From Methylocella tundrae (GTDB taxonomy: Bacteria; Pseudomonadota; Alphaproteobacteria; Rhizobiales; Beijerinckiaceae), in NCBI RefSeq assembly GCF_038024855.1, contig NZ_CP139089.1, positions 868,001 to 932,000 of the forward strand: a DNA stretch of 64,000 nucleotides, written 5' to 3'. The translations under genes and the position numbers were made by a program. The notes under the pieces are model-generated. The model was not told the origin of the DNA. It did no database searches and worked only from the letters and a program-made list of their open reading frames with translations. Below, one piece after another: positions 40,590-49,888 of the stretch. Within the stretch, counting starts at the first letter, position 1. Each line of letters starts with the position of its first letter.

Positions 40590-42031
40590 CGCTACTTTGG
40601 CAGATTTTTGAGGGGTCGGGCGTTTTTAGGATTCCCGAGACGCGCATTGCGTGATTCATGGGTGGTCGGCGTCACGGAGGGCCGACCATGGACGAGATTT
40701 GGAAGTCCGATCTTGAGCGGTGGCTGGCGCCTTTTCTCAGTGCTTTTCGACACAAGGCGCGGGCACGGATGTGCCCGGTTTATGTTGCGGGGCTGATCGG
40801 CGCGGGGGATCGCAAGAGCGTCCAGCCCATGGCGGCGCGCGACGGCGAAGTCGGCTACGACCAGCTTCATCACTTCATCGCCAGCGGCGTGTGGGACGCC
40901 GCGCCGCTTGAGAAGGCCCTGCTCGCCGAAGCCGACAGAATGGTTGGCGGCGCCGACGCGTGGCTGATCGTTGACGATACGGCATTGCCGAAAAAGGGCG
41001 AGCATTCGGTCGGCGTCGCGCCACAATATGCCTCGTCGCTCGGAAAGACCGCCAACTGTCAGTCGCTGGTCTCGCTAACGTTGGCGTCACGCGAGATTCC
41101 GGTGATGGTGGGCCTGCGGCTATTCCTGCCCGAAAGCTGGACAGATGATCCCGAGCGCATGGCGCGGGCTCGTGTGCCGGAGGATAGGCGGACCGCTCTG
41201 ACGAAGCCGGAGATCGCGATCGAAGAGATCGACCGCGTCATCGCCTCGGGCGCGCGCTTCGGTTGCGTCCTCGCCGATTCGGGATACGGCTCCAGCGGGT
41301 CTTTCCGTCAGGCTCTGAGCGCGCGCGGTCTCAAGTGGGCGGTCGGGCTGTCGCGGCGCCAGAACGTCTATCCCGCCGACGTCGCTTTGATCTTTCCGGT
41401 CGCCAGGGCCGGAAGGCCGCGCAAATACAGCATCCCGGATCAGCCTCCGGTCTCTGCCGAAGCGTTGTTGTCGGAAGAGAAATGGCGAAGGGTTAATTGG
41501 CGGCGGGGCACAAAGGGCCGGCTGACATGCCTCTTCGCGGCCCGCCGCGTTCGCGTTGCAGACGGTCATAAGCACCGCATGCTTGATGATCGCATGCAAT
41601 GCATGCCGGGCGACGAGGTCTGGCTCGTCGGCGAACGGAGGTCGAGCGGCGAGCAAAAATACTATGTGTCCAACCTTCCGGCCGATACCAGCCTCAAGAC
41701 GCTCGCCGCCACGATCAAAGCCAGATGGGTCTGCGAGCAGGCGCATCAGCAGTTGAAGGAAGAACTCGGCCTCGACCACTTCGAAGGCAGATCCTGGATC
41801 GGACTACACCGGCACGCCTTGATGACAATGATCGCCTACGCCTTCCTCCAGACCCGCCGCCTCAAGGCCGCGGGACGGAAAAAAAAGAATCGGGGGACCG
41901 CCGCCACAACCGAGCCTGCCGGCCATCAGACAAGCCATTCTCGACCTCTTCGCACGGCCTCCACCCAGACGATGCCCCCACTGTGAGAAACTCATCGCCG
42001 ACGCCGTCGAACCAAATCTGCCAAAGTAGTG
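40590..42031 (+). mobile_element. IS701-family insertion sequence, 1442 bp
   Basis: Terminal inverted repeats CGCTACTTTGGCAGATTT (left) and CACTACTTTGGCAGATTT (as seen from the right end) differ at one base. CTAG occurs on both sides (40586-40589 and 42032-42035), the 4-bp YTAR-type duplication typical of IS701-family elements. One transposase gene fills the element. Both ends look intact. Confidence 0.9.
40688..41986 (+). CDS. IS701-family transposase
   Basis: ATG 40688 has a GGAGGG ribosome binding site. The 432-residue protein has the DDE pattern of the family: WLIVDDTALPKKGEHSVGVA (first Asp), FGCVLADSGYGSSGSFRQAL (second Asp) and VCEQAHQQLKEELGLDHFEG (Glu). There is no frame interruption. 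It could be active. Confidence 0.92.
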   Translation: MDEIWKSDLERWLAPFLSAFRHKARARMCPVYVAGLIGAGDRKSVQPMAARDGEVGYDQLHHFIASGVWDAAPLEKALLAEADRMVGGADAWLIVDDTALPKKGEHSVGVAPQYASSLGKTANCQSLVSLTLASREIPVMVGLRLFLPESWTDDPERMARARVPEDRRTALTKPEIAIEEIDRVIASGARFGCVLADSGYGSSGSFRQALSARGLKWAVGLSRRQNVYPADVALIFPVARAGRPRKYSIPDQPPVSAEALLSEEKWRRVNWRRGTKGRLTCLFAARRVRVADGHKHRMLDDRMQCMPGDEVWLVGERRSSGEQKYYVSNLPADTSLKTLAATIKARWVCEQAHQQLKEELGLDHFEGRSWIGLHRHALMTMIAYAFLQTRRLKAAGRKKKNRGTAATTEPAGHQTSHSRPLRTASTQTMPPL

Positions 42032-42044
42032 CTAGGCTCAGGAC

Positions 42045-42482
42045 TCATTGATTGATCCAGAAGATGACGGTTGCGGCGATGCAGATTGCGGAGAAAAAGG
42101 TGTGTGCGCATCGGTCGTAGCGGGTGTGGATGCGGCGCCAGTCTTTCAGCTTGCCGAACATGTTCTCGATCCTGTGGCGCTGACGGTAAAGCGTGCGGTC
42201 GTGGTTGATCGGTATTTTGCGGTTCGCCTTCGACGGGATGCAGGGGACGATACCGCGTTCGGCCAGGGCGTTGCGGAACCAGCCGGCGTCGTAGCCTCTG
42301 TCGCCGAGCATGGCCTTGGCTTTCGGCAAGGCGCCAAGCATCAGGGCCGCGCCCTTGTAATCGCTCATCTGGCCTTCGCTCAGCAGCATCACCAGTGGGC
42401 GGCCCTGGCCATCGCAGACCGCGTGAAGCTTGGAGTTCAGGCCGCCCTTGGTGCGCCCGATACGTCTGGGAACAGCCCCTTT
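42045..42482 (-). CDS. IS5-family transposase, orfB (expressed by -1 frameshift)
   Basis: In -1 phase after the A-run, the frame reads KGAVPRRIGRTKGGLNSKLH, then LGDRGYDAGWFRNAL (second Asp) and RQRHRIENMFGKLKDWRRIHT (Glu region), completing the DDE transposase. A free-standing start at 42392 is possible but would lack conserved sequence. Confidence 0.8.
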   Translation of the reverse strand, partial: KGAVPRRIGRTKGGLNSKLHAVCDGQGRPLVMLLSEGQMSDYKGAALMLGALPKAKAMLGDRGYDAGWFRNALAERGIVPCIPSKANRKIPINHDRTLYRQRHRIENMFGKLKDWRRIHTRYDRCAHTFFSAICIAATVIFWINQ

Positions 42483-42805
42483 TTGAGCAGGCTTGCCGCC
42501 GTGCGATGGGCTTTGAGATGCGTGGCGTCGATCATAAGCCGGTCGGGCTTGCCGCCCTTGGCCGCCAGCTCGGCGAAGATCCGGTTGAACACGCCAAGCC
42601 GGCTCCAGCGGATAAAGCGGTTGTAGATCGTCTTATGCGGGCCGTAGTCCTTCGGGGCGTCGCGCCAGCGCAGTCCGTTGCGGATCACGAAGATAATCCC
42701 CGAGATCACACGCCGATCATCGACCCGCGCAACCCCATGCGACAGCGGAAAGTAAGGTTCAATACGGCGCATCTGCGCCGGCGACAGCCAAAACAGATCA
42801 CTCAT
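42437..42805 (-). CDS. IS5-family transposase, orfA
   Basis: The frame from ATG 42805 encodes MSDLFWLSPAQMRRIEPYFP and, later, NGLRWRDAPKDYGPHKTIYN and DATHLKAHRTAASL, the N-terminal half and first catalytic Asp of IS5/IS427-type transposases. It runs into a CAAAAAGGGG tract (around 42476-42485) where a -1 shift would join orfB. Alone it ends shortly after. Confidence 0.8.
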   Translation of the reverse strand: MSDLFWLSPAQMRRIEPYFPLSHGVARVDDRRVISGIIFVIRNGLRWRDAPKDYGPHKTIYNRFIRWSRLGVFNRIFAELAAKGGKPDRLMIDATHLKAHRTAASLLKKGLFPDVSGAPRAA

Positions 42806-42881
42806 CAAAGCACCTCCCGGCGCCTCCAATGAATCAATCGTTCGCCATCTCCGCAAGCAAATTAATAGGTCCTGAGCCTAG

Positions 42882-43609
42882 CGCTCGCCTACGACGCCAT
42901 GCAGGGACCGGACGCCGACGATCCGGGTTGCGCGCAAAAGCCGGTCGAGAACGTATCGGCGCTCCTCGATCGCGGCGCTGAGGGGCTGCGAATCGGCGTC
43001 GCCGGGGGCTATTTCGCGGAGAACGGCAATCAAGAAGCGTTCGCCGCCGCTGATCGCGTGGCGAAGGCCCTGGGCGCGACGCGCATCGTCGAGTTTCCAG
43101 AGGCGAAGCGCGCCCGGGCGGCCGCCTTCCTCATCACGACGACGGAAGGCGCGGCGCTGCATCTCGATCGGCTCCGGACACGGGCGGCCGAGTTCGATCC
43201 AGCAGTCCGAGATCGATTGATGGCTGGCGCCATGATCCCGGCCGCCTGGGTAGCCAAGGCGCAAAAATTTCGGCGCTGGTTTCAGCGCGAGGCGGAAGCG
43301 CTTTTCGAGACTGTAGATGTGGTTCTCGCACCCGCGACTCCCTGCCGGGCGCCCAAACTTGGCCAATCGCAAATGACGATAGCGGGAACGACGATGGCCG
43401 TACGCGCGCATCTCGGTCTTTACACGCAGCCGATCTCGTTCATTGGCTTGCCGGTCGTCACGGTCCCGGTCTGGAGCGACGGCGAATGTCTGCCGATCGG
43501 CGTCCAGATCATCGGCCCGGCCTGGCGGGAAGACCTCGTAATGCGGGTCGCGGCCGCGCTGGAAGCGATTGGCGTAGCGAAGGCGCCGGTCGCAATGTTG
43601 CGGACCTAG
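42882..43609 (+). pseudogene. AtzE-like amidase, 5'-truncated at the IS5 element
   Basis: The frame enters directly from the IS5 target CTAG and reads LALAYDAMQGPDADDPGCAQ then DTLRIGV-like LRIGVAGGYF, LAPATPCRAP and IGLPVVTVPVWSDG, ending GVQIIGPAWREDLVMRVAAAL. This is the C-terminal half of an amidase-signature enzyme of the 1-carboxybiuret hydrolase (AtzE) type. The catalytic Ser-cisSer-Lys part is missing, and no continuation is recognised left of the ISs. Inactive. Confidence 0.75.
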
Positions 43610-43711
43610 AGCCTGGCCAGGCGCGTGGTCCCTGCACTCCGACTACTCGGATTAGAGCAAGATAAAAAGGCCTTGATTCAGTCCTTGGCGCAGCAGAGCG
43701 AAAGCCGCCAG

Positions 43712-45613
43712 CTACTCATTTGCCGAGCCGGTGATCGCCATCTTCTTCAGCAAGGCTCCGGGCGTCTTGACCAGTTCAAGATCGGCGAGGCCAAACCCTT
43801 CCGGCGCCAGCGCGACGAGATTAAAGCTTTTCGGCTCGACGATGAATTTCGCGAGTTCGGAGCCAAGGAGGCGCGCTGAGGGATTGTTTCCGAGCAGGGC
43901 CGGAAACATGAAAGTCGCCGCCATCAGATCCGACTGACGCACCTCATCCACAGATTTCTTTTGGCTTTTCGCCTGGGCTGCGAGAGACCGGTCGAAGAGG
44001 CCAGCGTTTTCGACACGAATGTCGATCTTTTTAACAAGAAGATTGCGCGCGGCGGCGGCAGCGATCTGCTCATTGTTTGAGGCAAGATCCTGCGTCACAT
44101 TATCGATCAACGCCGTCATTTTGAGAGCGCCCATACCGGCGCCCTCAAGCGAGAAATCATTGATTGCGAGTTGCTTGGACGTCTGCGTCCAGACGACATT
44201 GAGGCGGCTCGTCAGATCGAGCCGGGAATACCCCATGGCGGCGAGCGCGGGCAGGGCCCCGCCGTCTCCGCCTTCATCGAGCGGATAGACCAAATGATCG
44301 AGCGCAACGTCGAGACCAGACGTGGAGTCGTCCTTTTGCGCCGCGCTCCTGATGCCGAAACGCTCGACCTTGAATGAGCCGCCGGACTTTGCTGTTTCGC
44401 TGGCGGGAGTCGCGTCGGCGGCGAACTTCGTCACCACGATCTCCTCGAAGTCCGGCCGCAGATCCTTGCCCAATAAATCCGGCGCGTGATCGGCGCTCGA
44501 GAGAGGCCTCAGATCAATGCCGCGGAAGCTGACGCTCTCGACCGCCATTCTCCCGGCGGCGCGGTCGAGGGCGAGGTCTTTCCCATCGAGGGAATCGATC
44601 TGTGATCCATCGAGGCGCGTCATCGACGCCTGCGCCATCGTGAAGGTGGCGGCGTCTCCATCCTTATTGAGCTCGAGTTTCAGCGCGCTGGCCGCGACGT
44701 CGTCGACCTCGAAGCAATCGAGTAATCTCAGGGCGTCGCCTTTCGCTGTCCTCTGCGGCTGAGCCTCGACCGTGTTCGCATCGACCTGTTGTTTCAGTTC
44801 CGGACGCGCCTTCACAGCGCCGACGGTCAGGTTTTTGACGTCAAGATCGAAATGCGCATTGCCAAGATGAAATCCGTTGATGGCGAGCGAATTATAGAGC
44901 GGAAGCTTGGGCGCGTCGGCCCGATCGCGCGTTTCGGTCAGGATTCTGGCGCCAAGGACGAGGTCGATATCCTTGGCGCTCATTGGGCCATAAGCGCCGC
45001 CGACGTCGCCGGATTGAGGATTGGAAAGTGAAAAGCTGGCGCCGGCGGCGCTGGCGGAGGCGGCCTTACCATTGACAAGGCTGTTCAGCGCAATGTCGCG
45101 ATAAGTCAGCTTTTGCGTTGCCGCTCCCACCTTGCTCTCGACGGTCATTTCAGGAATCGTAATCGCCGCGGCCGATAGCGCGGCCAGCCGTTCGGCGAGG
45201 GGCTTTGCGGCTTTCGCGTCGAAGAGGGCCAAAAGATCCGAATTTGAAATTGATGCGCCGGAAAGCTCGATCTTTTTGATTTTATAGGTCGCGAGGCCGG
45301 TCTCGATGACGACGTCCTCGGCGCTTGCAGAACCCGTCCCGGCAAGCGCCGCGGCGATCGGCGGCAGCAACGCCGACGCGGCGAAGTTCAACGCGCCGAT
45401 ATGGAGCGAGACGTCCTTGCGCCGCCAGTCGAGGCCAATGATGCGGGCGTCGCCGCGCCAGGGCTCATCGATGACCCGGCTGAAGGTGAGACCGTCGACG
45501 CGGGAGGCGACCGCCGCGACCGATTGACGGAAAGCGTACCGATCCGCGGCCTCGAGCGAGACGACGGCGAGGGCGCAAAAGGCGACGCCGCCGAGTAAAG
45601 TTCTGGACTTCAT
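43712..45613 (-). CDS. Large exported protein of unknown function, 633 aa
   Basis: A hydrophobic N-terminus (LLGGVAFCALAVVSLEA) is a signal peptide or anchor. The rest is repetitive alternating hydrophobic/charged sequence with TLTYRDIALNSLVNG- and MAVESVSFRGIDLRPL-like strands, suggesting a long beta-rich periplasmic protein, perhaps AsmA-like. No catalytic motif is seen. It is monocistronic, facing the amidase remnant. Function not known. Confidence 0.65.
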   Translation of the reverse strand: MKSRTLLGGVAFCALAVVSLEAADRYAFRQSVAAVASRVDGLTFSRVIDEPWRGDARIIGLDWRRKDVSLHIGALNFAASALLPPIAAALAGTGSASAEDVVIETGLATYKIKKIELSGASISNSDLLALFDAKAAKPLAERLAALSAAAITIPEMTVESKVGAATQKLTYRDIALNSLVNGKAASASAAGASFSLSNPQSGDVGGAYGPMSAKDIDLVLGARILTETRDRADAPKLPLYNSLAINGFHLGNAHFDLDVKNLTVGAVKARPELKQQVDANTVEAQPQRTAKGDALRLLDCFEVDDVAASALKLELNKDGDAATFTMAQASMTRLDGSQIDSLDGKDLALDRAAGRMAVESVSFRGIDLRPLSSADHAPDLLGKDLRPDFEEIVVTKFAADATPASETAKSGGSFKVERFGIRSAAQKDDSTSGLDVALDHLVYPLDEGGDGGALPALAAMGYSRLDLTSRLNVVWTQTSKQLAINDFSLEGAGMGALKMTALIDNVTQDLASNNEQIAAAAARNLLVKKIDIRVENAGLFDRSLAAQAKSQKKSVDEVRQSDLMAATFMFPALLGNNPSARLLGSELAKFIVEPKSFNLVALAPEGFGLADLELVKTPGALLKKMAITGSANE

Positions 45614-45776
45614 GAGACCTCGCGAGGCGCATGATGGGTTCGAAGGCCCGGCAGGCGCACCGACACATCCACAATAGGCGCCGCGGTCCCACAGGCTGCT
45701 CGATTAAAGCGCCGCGTCGTCCATATAAAGCCACCGCCCCTCAAACGCTAGGCGCGGGGACGTTCCGTCCTTCAGC

Positions 45777-46121
45777 TCAAACGGCAAAGCTCGAACCGCA
45801 GCCGCAGGAGGCGGTCGCGGCGGGATTTTCAATCTTGAACATCCGTCCCATCAGATTATTGATGAAATCAATGCGGCAACCGCGCAGGAACTCAAGAGAG
45901 ATTTGATCGATCAGAACCAATGCGCCGTCCTGATCCAGGACGAGATCGTCCTCCGCGCGTTCGGTTTCAATCTTATAAGTGTAGGTGAAGCCCGAACAGC
46001 CGCCGCCATCGACGCCAATACGCAGGAATGATCCCTCAGGCTCGGTCTTCAAAATCTCTGCGATGCGCAGCACTGCGCTTTCGGTCATCTCGACGGGGGC
46101 TTCAACTGCGGCTTCGCTCAT
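45777..46121 (-). CDS. erpA: Iron-sulfur cluster insertion protein ErpA (A-type carrier)
   Basis: From ATG 46121 (AGGAC upstream) the 114-residue protein has the A-type carrier signature: [31 protein letters not shown] and the C-terminal CGCGSSF, giving the three conserved cysteines that hold an Fe-S cluster. It delivers clusters to target enzymes. It is divergent from the dGTPase gene, a common alphaproteobacterial pairing. Confidence 0.9.
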   Translation of the reverse strand: MSEAAVEAPVEMTESAVLRIAEILKTEPEGSFLRIGVDGGGCSGFTYTYKIETERAEDDLVLDQDGALVLIDQISLEFLRGCRIDFINNLMGRMFKIENPAATASCGCGSSFAV

Positions 46122-46278
46122 GATTGTCCTCAAGGTGACATTCGGCGGATTTTGCGGCGGGTTTCAAGGCGGCGATGCAAGCATCACGCCGCACCAACGC
46201 CGCTTGCCTCACCGTGAAATAAAGAACATAGGTCGCAGCGTTCGCGACCGCAATAAGCCCGCCGACGAATCGAGTTTC

Positions 46279-47496
46279 ATGCAGCCCTCAGCCTTTCCTC
46301 CGGTTCGCGCGCCTTACGCCGCCGATGCGGCGCGCAGCCGAGGCCGGCTTGTCAGCGAGCCGGCGTCCGCCTCGCGTTCGGAGTTTCAGCGCGATCGCGA
46401 CCGCATCATTCATTCGTCGGCGTTCCGGCGTCTTGCCCATAAAACCCAGGTTTTCATTCCGCATGAGGGCGATCATTACCGCACGCGGCTCACCCATTCC
46501 CTCGAAGTCGGCCAGATCGCGCGCTCGCTCGCTCGCGCGCTCGGGCTTGACGATGACCTCGCCGAAGCGCTGGCGCTCGCCCATGACCTCGGCCATACGC
46601 CCTTCGGCCACGCGGGAGAGGATGCGCTCGACGCCGCCATGCGCCCCTATGGCGGCTTCGATCACAATGCGCAGACGCTGCGCATCGTGACTAAACTCGA
46701 ACGTCGCTATGCCGCCTTCAATGGCCTCAATCTAACATTTGAGACGCTGGAGGGGCTGGTCAAGCATAATGGGCCGCTCTTGCTGTCCAGCGGCGGGCCG
46801 GTCGCGCGCTACGCCGGGCGCGGGCTTCCCGCCGCGCTTCTTGAATATAACGCGATCTCCGACCTCGATCTCAGCCGGTTTGCGACGGCCGAGGCGCAGG
46901 CCGCGGCGCTGGCCGATGACATCGCCTACAATGCTCATGACATCGACGATGGTTTGCGCGCCGGGCTGATCGCGATATCCGACATCACCGAAGTTCAATT
47001 CCTACGCGAGCTTGGCTGTGAAATTGAAAAGCTTTACCCCGGCCTGGAGCCGTCCCGTTTCATTCATGAGCTGACGCGCCGCCTTATCACTTTTTTCATC
47101 GAGGATGCCATTGATGAAAGCCGGCGGCGGCTTGAAAAGACAGGCGTTTCCAGCGCGGAGGACGTGCGCTCGCAGGGCGCGCCGGTGATCGGATTCTCGC
47201 CTTCGACCGCGAGGATCGAAAGACAGATCAAAGACTTTCTCTTCCAAAACCTTTATCGCCATCCGCGTCTCATCCGGGTCCGCGATCAGGCGGCCACGAT
47301 CATTTTCAATCTGTTCCCGCGCTTTTTGAACGCGCCCCGGTCAATGCCCGCGGAATGGTCCGAAGCGGCGCTGAGAATCGGCGCTGACGAGGGGCGCCGC
47401 GCCCGCGTCGTTTGTGACTATATCGCCGGTATGACCGATCGCTATGCCGTGTCCAAGCACCGCAGGCTTTTTGACGAGGCTCCGGATTTGCGCTAG
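46279..47496 (+). CDS. dgt: Deoxyguanosinetriphosphate triphosphohydrolase-like protein
   Basis: ATG 46279 starts a 405-residue HD-domain enzyme: [39 protein letters not shown] and [18 protein letters not shown] (metal-binding His and Asp), with [11 protein letters not shown] later. It removes triphosphate from dNTPs. Length fits the type 2 subfamily. The 157-bp gap to erpA must hold both promoters. Confidence 0.93.
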   Translation: MQPSAFPPVRAPYAADAARSRGRLVSEPASASRSEFQRDRDRIIHSSAFRRLAHKTQVFIPHEGDHYRTRLTHSLEVGQIARSLARALGLDDDLAEALALAHDLGHTPFGHAGEDALDAAMRPYGGFDHNAQTLRIVTKLERRYAAFNGLNLTFETLEGLVKHNGPLLLSSGGPVARYAGRGLPAALLEYNAISDLDLSRFATAEAQAAALADDIAYNAHDIDDGLRAGLIAISDITEVQFLRELGCEIEKLYPGLEPSRFIHELTRRLITFFIEDAIDESRRRLEKTGVSSAEDVRSQGAPVIGFSPSTARIERQIKDFLFQNLYRHPRLIRVRDQAATIIFNLFPRFLNAPRSMPAEWSEAALRIGADEGRRARVVCDYIAGMTDRYAVSKHRRLFDEAPDLR

Positions 47497-47903
47497 AGCA
47501 CCATCGCTCCCAACTTGGGGAGCATCGTCTATGTCACTGTTTTAGCAGATGATCTTAACTGCAGTCGGCGGCCTTTGTCGCAAGTGCGGGCGCCCGCGTC
47601 TCCAAGCGAAGCGAACTGCCGGTTCGCGCGAAGAAATGCGCGGAAACAAAAGGATAGAGCGATTTTTAAGGCCCGCGGCCGGCAAAATGGCTTACAAGGC
47701 GACGTCCGCGCGATGTTTTCCCTGATCTTGGCGCGGTCCAGATCTGGCGCTGCTGGATTTTATAAAACCTGCTCAAGCCGGAGCCGGGAAGGCAAAGCCT
47801 CAGGCCTTCATGATCTTCCATCTTGATCCGGTCTGTTTCAAGGCCGCGGGCGCCGGCGCGGCCACATGAGCGCGCTGCGCCGATTTATGAGAAGTCGATA
47901 GAA
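47497..47903. other. Spacer between dgt and argS
   Basis: 407 bp with no supportable gene. A GCTCCC-AACTTG-GGGAGC hairpin lies at 47506-47523, 10 bp after the dgt stop, without a good T-run. The remainder presumably holds the argS promoter; no clear boxes were identified. Confidence 0.5.
47506..47523 (+). terminator. Possible dgt terminator hairpin
   Basis: A perfect 6-bp stem, GCTCCC/GGGAGC, with a 6-nt loop lies just after dgt. The following sequence is not T-rich, so it may be a weak terminator or an mRNA end-stabilising hairpin. Confidence 0.35.
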
Positions 47904-49697
47904 ATGAATGTGTTCGCCGATTTTCACCAGCGTATCGCCGGCATCCTGCGGAAGATCATCGCAGACGGACGTTTGCCGCGCGACCTCGACCTCGACCGTT
48001 TTGTGGTCGAGCCGCCTCGCGACTCTTCGCATGGCGATCTCGCCGCCAATGCCGCGATGGTCTACGCCAAGGAGGCCAAGGCGGCGTTCGGCAATCCGCG
48101 TCAGCTTGCGACCGAGATCGCCTTCGCGTTGTCGGAAGACGCCGACGTCGCTGAGGCCGAGGTCGCCGGGCCTGGCTTCATCAATATTCGCCTCAAACCA
48201 CAGGCATTCAGCCGCATTCTTCACACTGCGCTGGAGCAGGGGGCGGATTTTGGCAAAGCCGACAGCGACCATTACGGCGCAGGCAAGCTTCAGCGCGAAA
48301 AGACCAACGTCGAATATGTATCGGCCAATCCGACGGGACCGATGCACGTCGGACATGGCAGAGGCGCGGTCTTCGGAGACGCGCTCGCCAATCTGCTCCA
48401 GTTCGCAGGCCATGACGTCGCCCGCGAATATTACATCAACGACGCCGGCGCGCAGGTTGATGTTTTGGCGCGCTCCGCCTATCTGCGCTACCTGGAGGCG
48501 CTGGGCGAGCCGATCGGCGAGATTCCGGAGGGACTTTATCCCGGCGATTACCTGAAAAGCGTTGGCGCAACCCTGGTCGAGCGTTTTGGCGGCAAGCTCC
48601 GCGGCCTACCCGAGAGCGCATGGATCGCTGACGTCCGCGCTGTCGCGATCGAGGATATGATGACGATGATCCGCGAGGATCTCGCCGCGCTCAAGATCGA
48701 ACACGAGATTTTTTTCTCTGAACGATCGCTGACAGGTGGCGACGCCGGCGATCAGGTGGCGGCGGCCATCGCTGATCTGCGCAGGCGCGGGCTCGTCTAC
48801 GAGGGGCGTCTGACGCCGCCGAAGGGCCAGCCGATCGAGGATTGGGAGGATCGTGAGCAGACTTTGTTCAGATCGACCGCTTTCGGCGACGATGTCGACC
48901 GTCCGCTGCTCAAATCGGATGGCTCCTACACGTATTTTGCGTCCGATATCGCTTACCATAAGGCCAAGATCGACCGGGGCTACCGGCTTTTGATTGATGT
49001 CTGGGGGGCCGACCATGGCGGCTATGTCAAGCGGATGCGGGCCGCCGTCGAAGCCCTGTCGGAAGGCGCCGCCACGCTCGACGTCAAATTGTGCCAGCTG
49101 GTCAAATTGATGCGCGCCGGCGAGCCCGTGAAAATGTCGAAACGCTCGGGCGATTTCGTCACATTGCGTGAAGTCGTCGATGAAGTCGGCGTCGACGCGG
49201 TCCGCTTCATGATGCTGTTTCGCAAGAACGACGCGGCGCTGGAATTTGATCTGGCCAAGGTCATCGAACAGTCGAAGGACAATCCCGTCTTTTATGTACA
49301 ATATGCCCATGCGCGGGCGAAATCCGTGCTGCGTCAAGCATATGCGACGATTTCCGGGATCGATCTGTCAATAGAAGGCCTGGCCAGGGCCGATTTCGGC
49401 TTGCTCAACGATCGCGGCGAGATTGAGCTGGTGAAGCTTCTCGCCCAATATCCCCGCGTCATTGAGGCCGCCGCCCTCGCGCACGAACCGCATCGGCTGG
49501 CGTTCTATCTCCACGAACTGGCGTCGACTTTGCATGCGCAATGGACGCGCGGCAAAGATCAGCCACAATTACGATTTCTTAATGAAGAAATGCCAAATCT
49601 AACCATTGCAAGGCTGGGTTTGGTAACGGTATTGGCAGCCGTATTGTCGTCTGGCCTTGGTATTCTTGGGGTCAGCGCTCCGGAAGAAATGCGCTAG
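47904..49697 (+). CDS. argS: Arginyl-tRNA synthetase
   Basis: ATG 47904 gives 597 residues, the usual ArgS length, and keeps the N-terminal additional domain ([20 protein letters not shown]). Class I motifs are present: HVGH at residues 148-151 ([15 protein letters not shown]) and KMSKRSG near residue 410. The anticodon-binding DALR-like domain at the C-terminus ends with [17 protein letters not shown]. It charges tRNA-Arg. Confidence 0.95.
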   Translation: MNVFADFHQRIAGILRKIIADGRLPRDLDLDRFVVEPPRDSSHGDLAANAAMVYAKEAKAAFGNPRQLATEIAFALSEDADVAEAEVAGPGFINIRLKPQAFSRILHTALEQGADFGKADSDHYGAGKLQREKTNVEYVSANPTGPMHVGHGRGAVFGDALANLLQFAGHDVAREYYINDAGAQVDVLARSAYLRYLEALGEPIGEIPEGLYPGDYLKSVGATLVERFGGKLRGLPESAWIADVRAVAIEDMMTMIREDLAALKIEHEIFFSERSLTGGDAGDQVAAAIADLRRRGLVYEGRLTPPKGQPIEDWEDREQTLFRSTAFGDDVDRPLLKSDGSYTYFASDIAYHKAKIDRGYRLLIDVWGADHGGYVKRMRAAVEALSEGAATLDVKLCQLVKLMRAGEPVKMSKRSGDFVTLREVVDEVGVDAVRFMMLFRKNDAALEFDLAKVIEQSKDNPVFYVQYAHARAKSVLRQAYATISGIDLSIEGLARADFGLLNDRGEIELVKLLAQYPRVIEAAALAHEPHRLAFYLHELASTLHAQWTRGKDQPQLRFLNEEMPNLTIARLGLVTVLAAVLSSGLGILGVSAPEEMR

Positions 49698-49888
49698 ACC
49701 ACAAAATTCTTCGTCGAAGGCATCGAAACGCGCGGGTTGAAGCCGGTTATAGAGGACGCAAGTCTCTGAAAAGCGTGACCGGCAAAAGTCACAGGTTCGC
49801 CGCGGGCCGCGCCCCCGCTCGAGCACTGAAATCGCCGGCCTTTTGGGCCAGCGCGCCGTTGCGTAAATGCGGCAGGAGGTAGGTGAGC

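Larger units (their letters stand above)
42036..42877 (-). mobile_element. IS5-family (IS427-type) insertion sequence, 842 bp
   Basis: Ends are GCTCAGGACTCATTGAT and, inverted, GCTCAGGACCTATTAAT (14 of 17 match). It is flanked by CTAG at 42032-42035, shared with the IS701 element, and CTAG at 42878-42881. Two overlapping transposase frames on the minus strand, in -1 phase, are the IS427-group layout. Confidence 0.88.
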
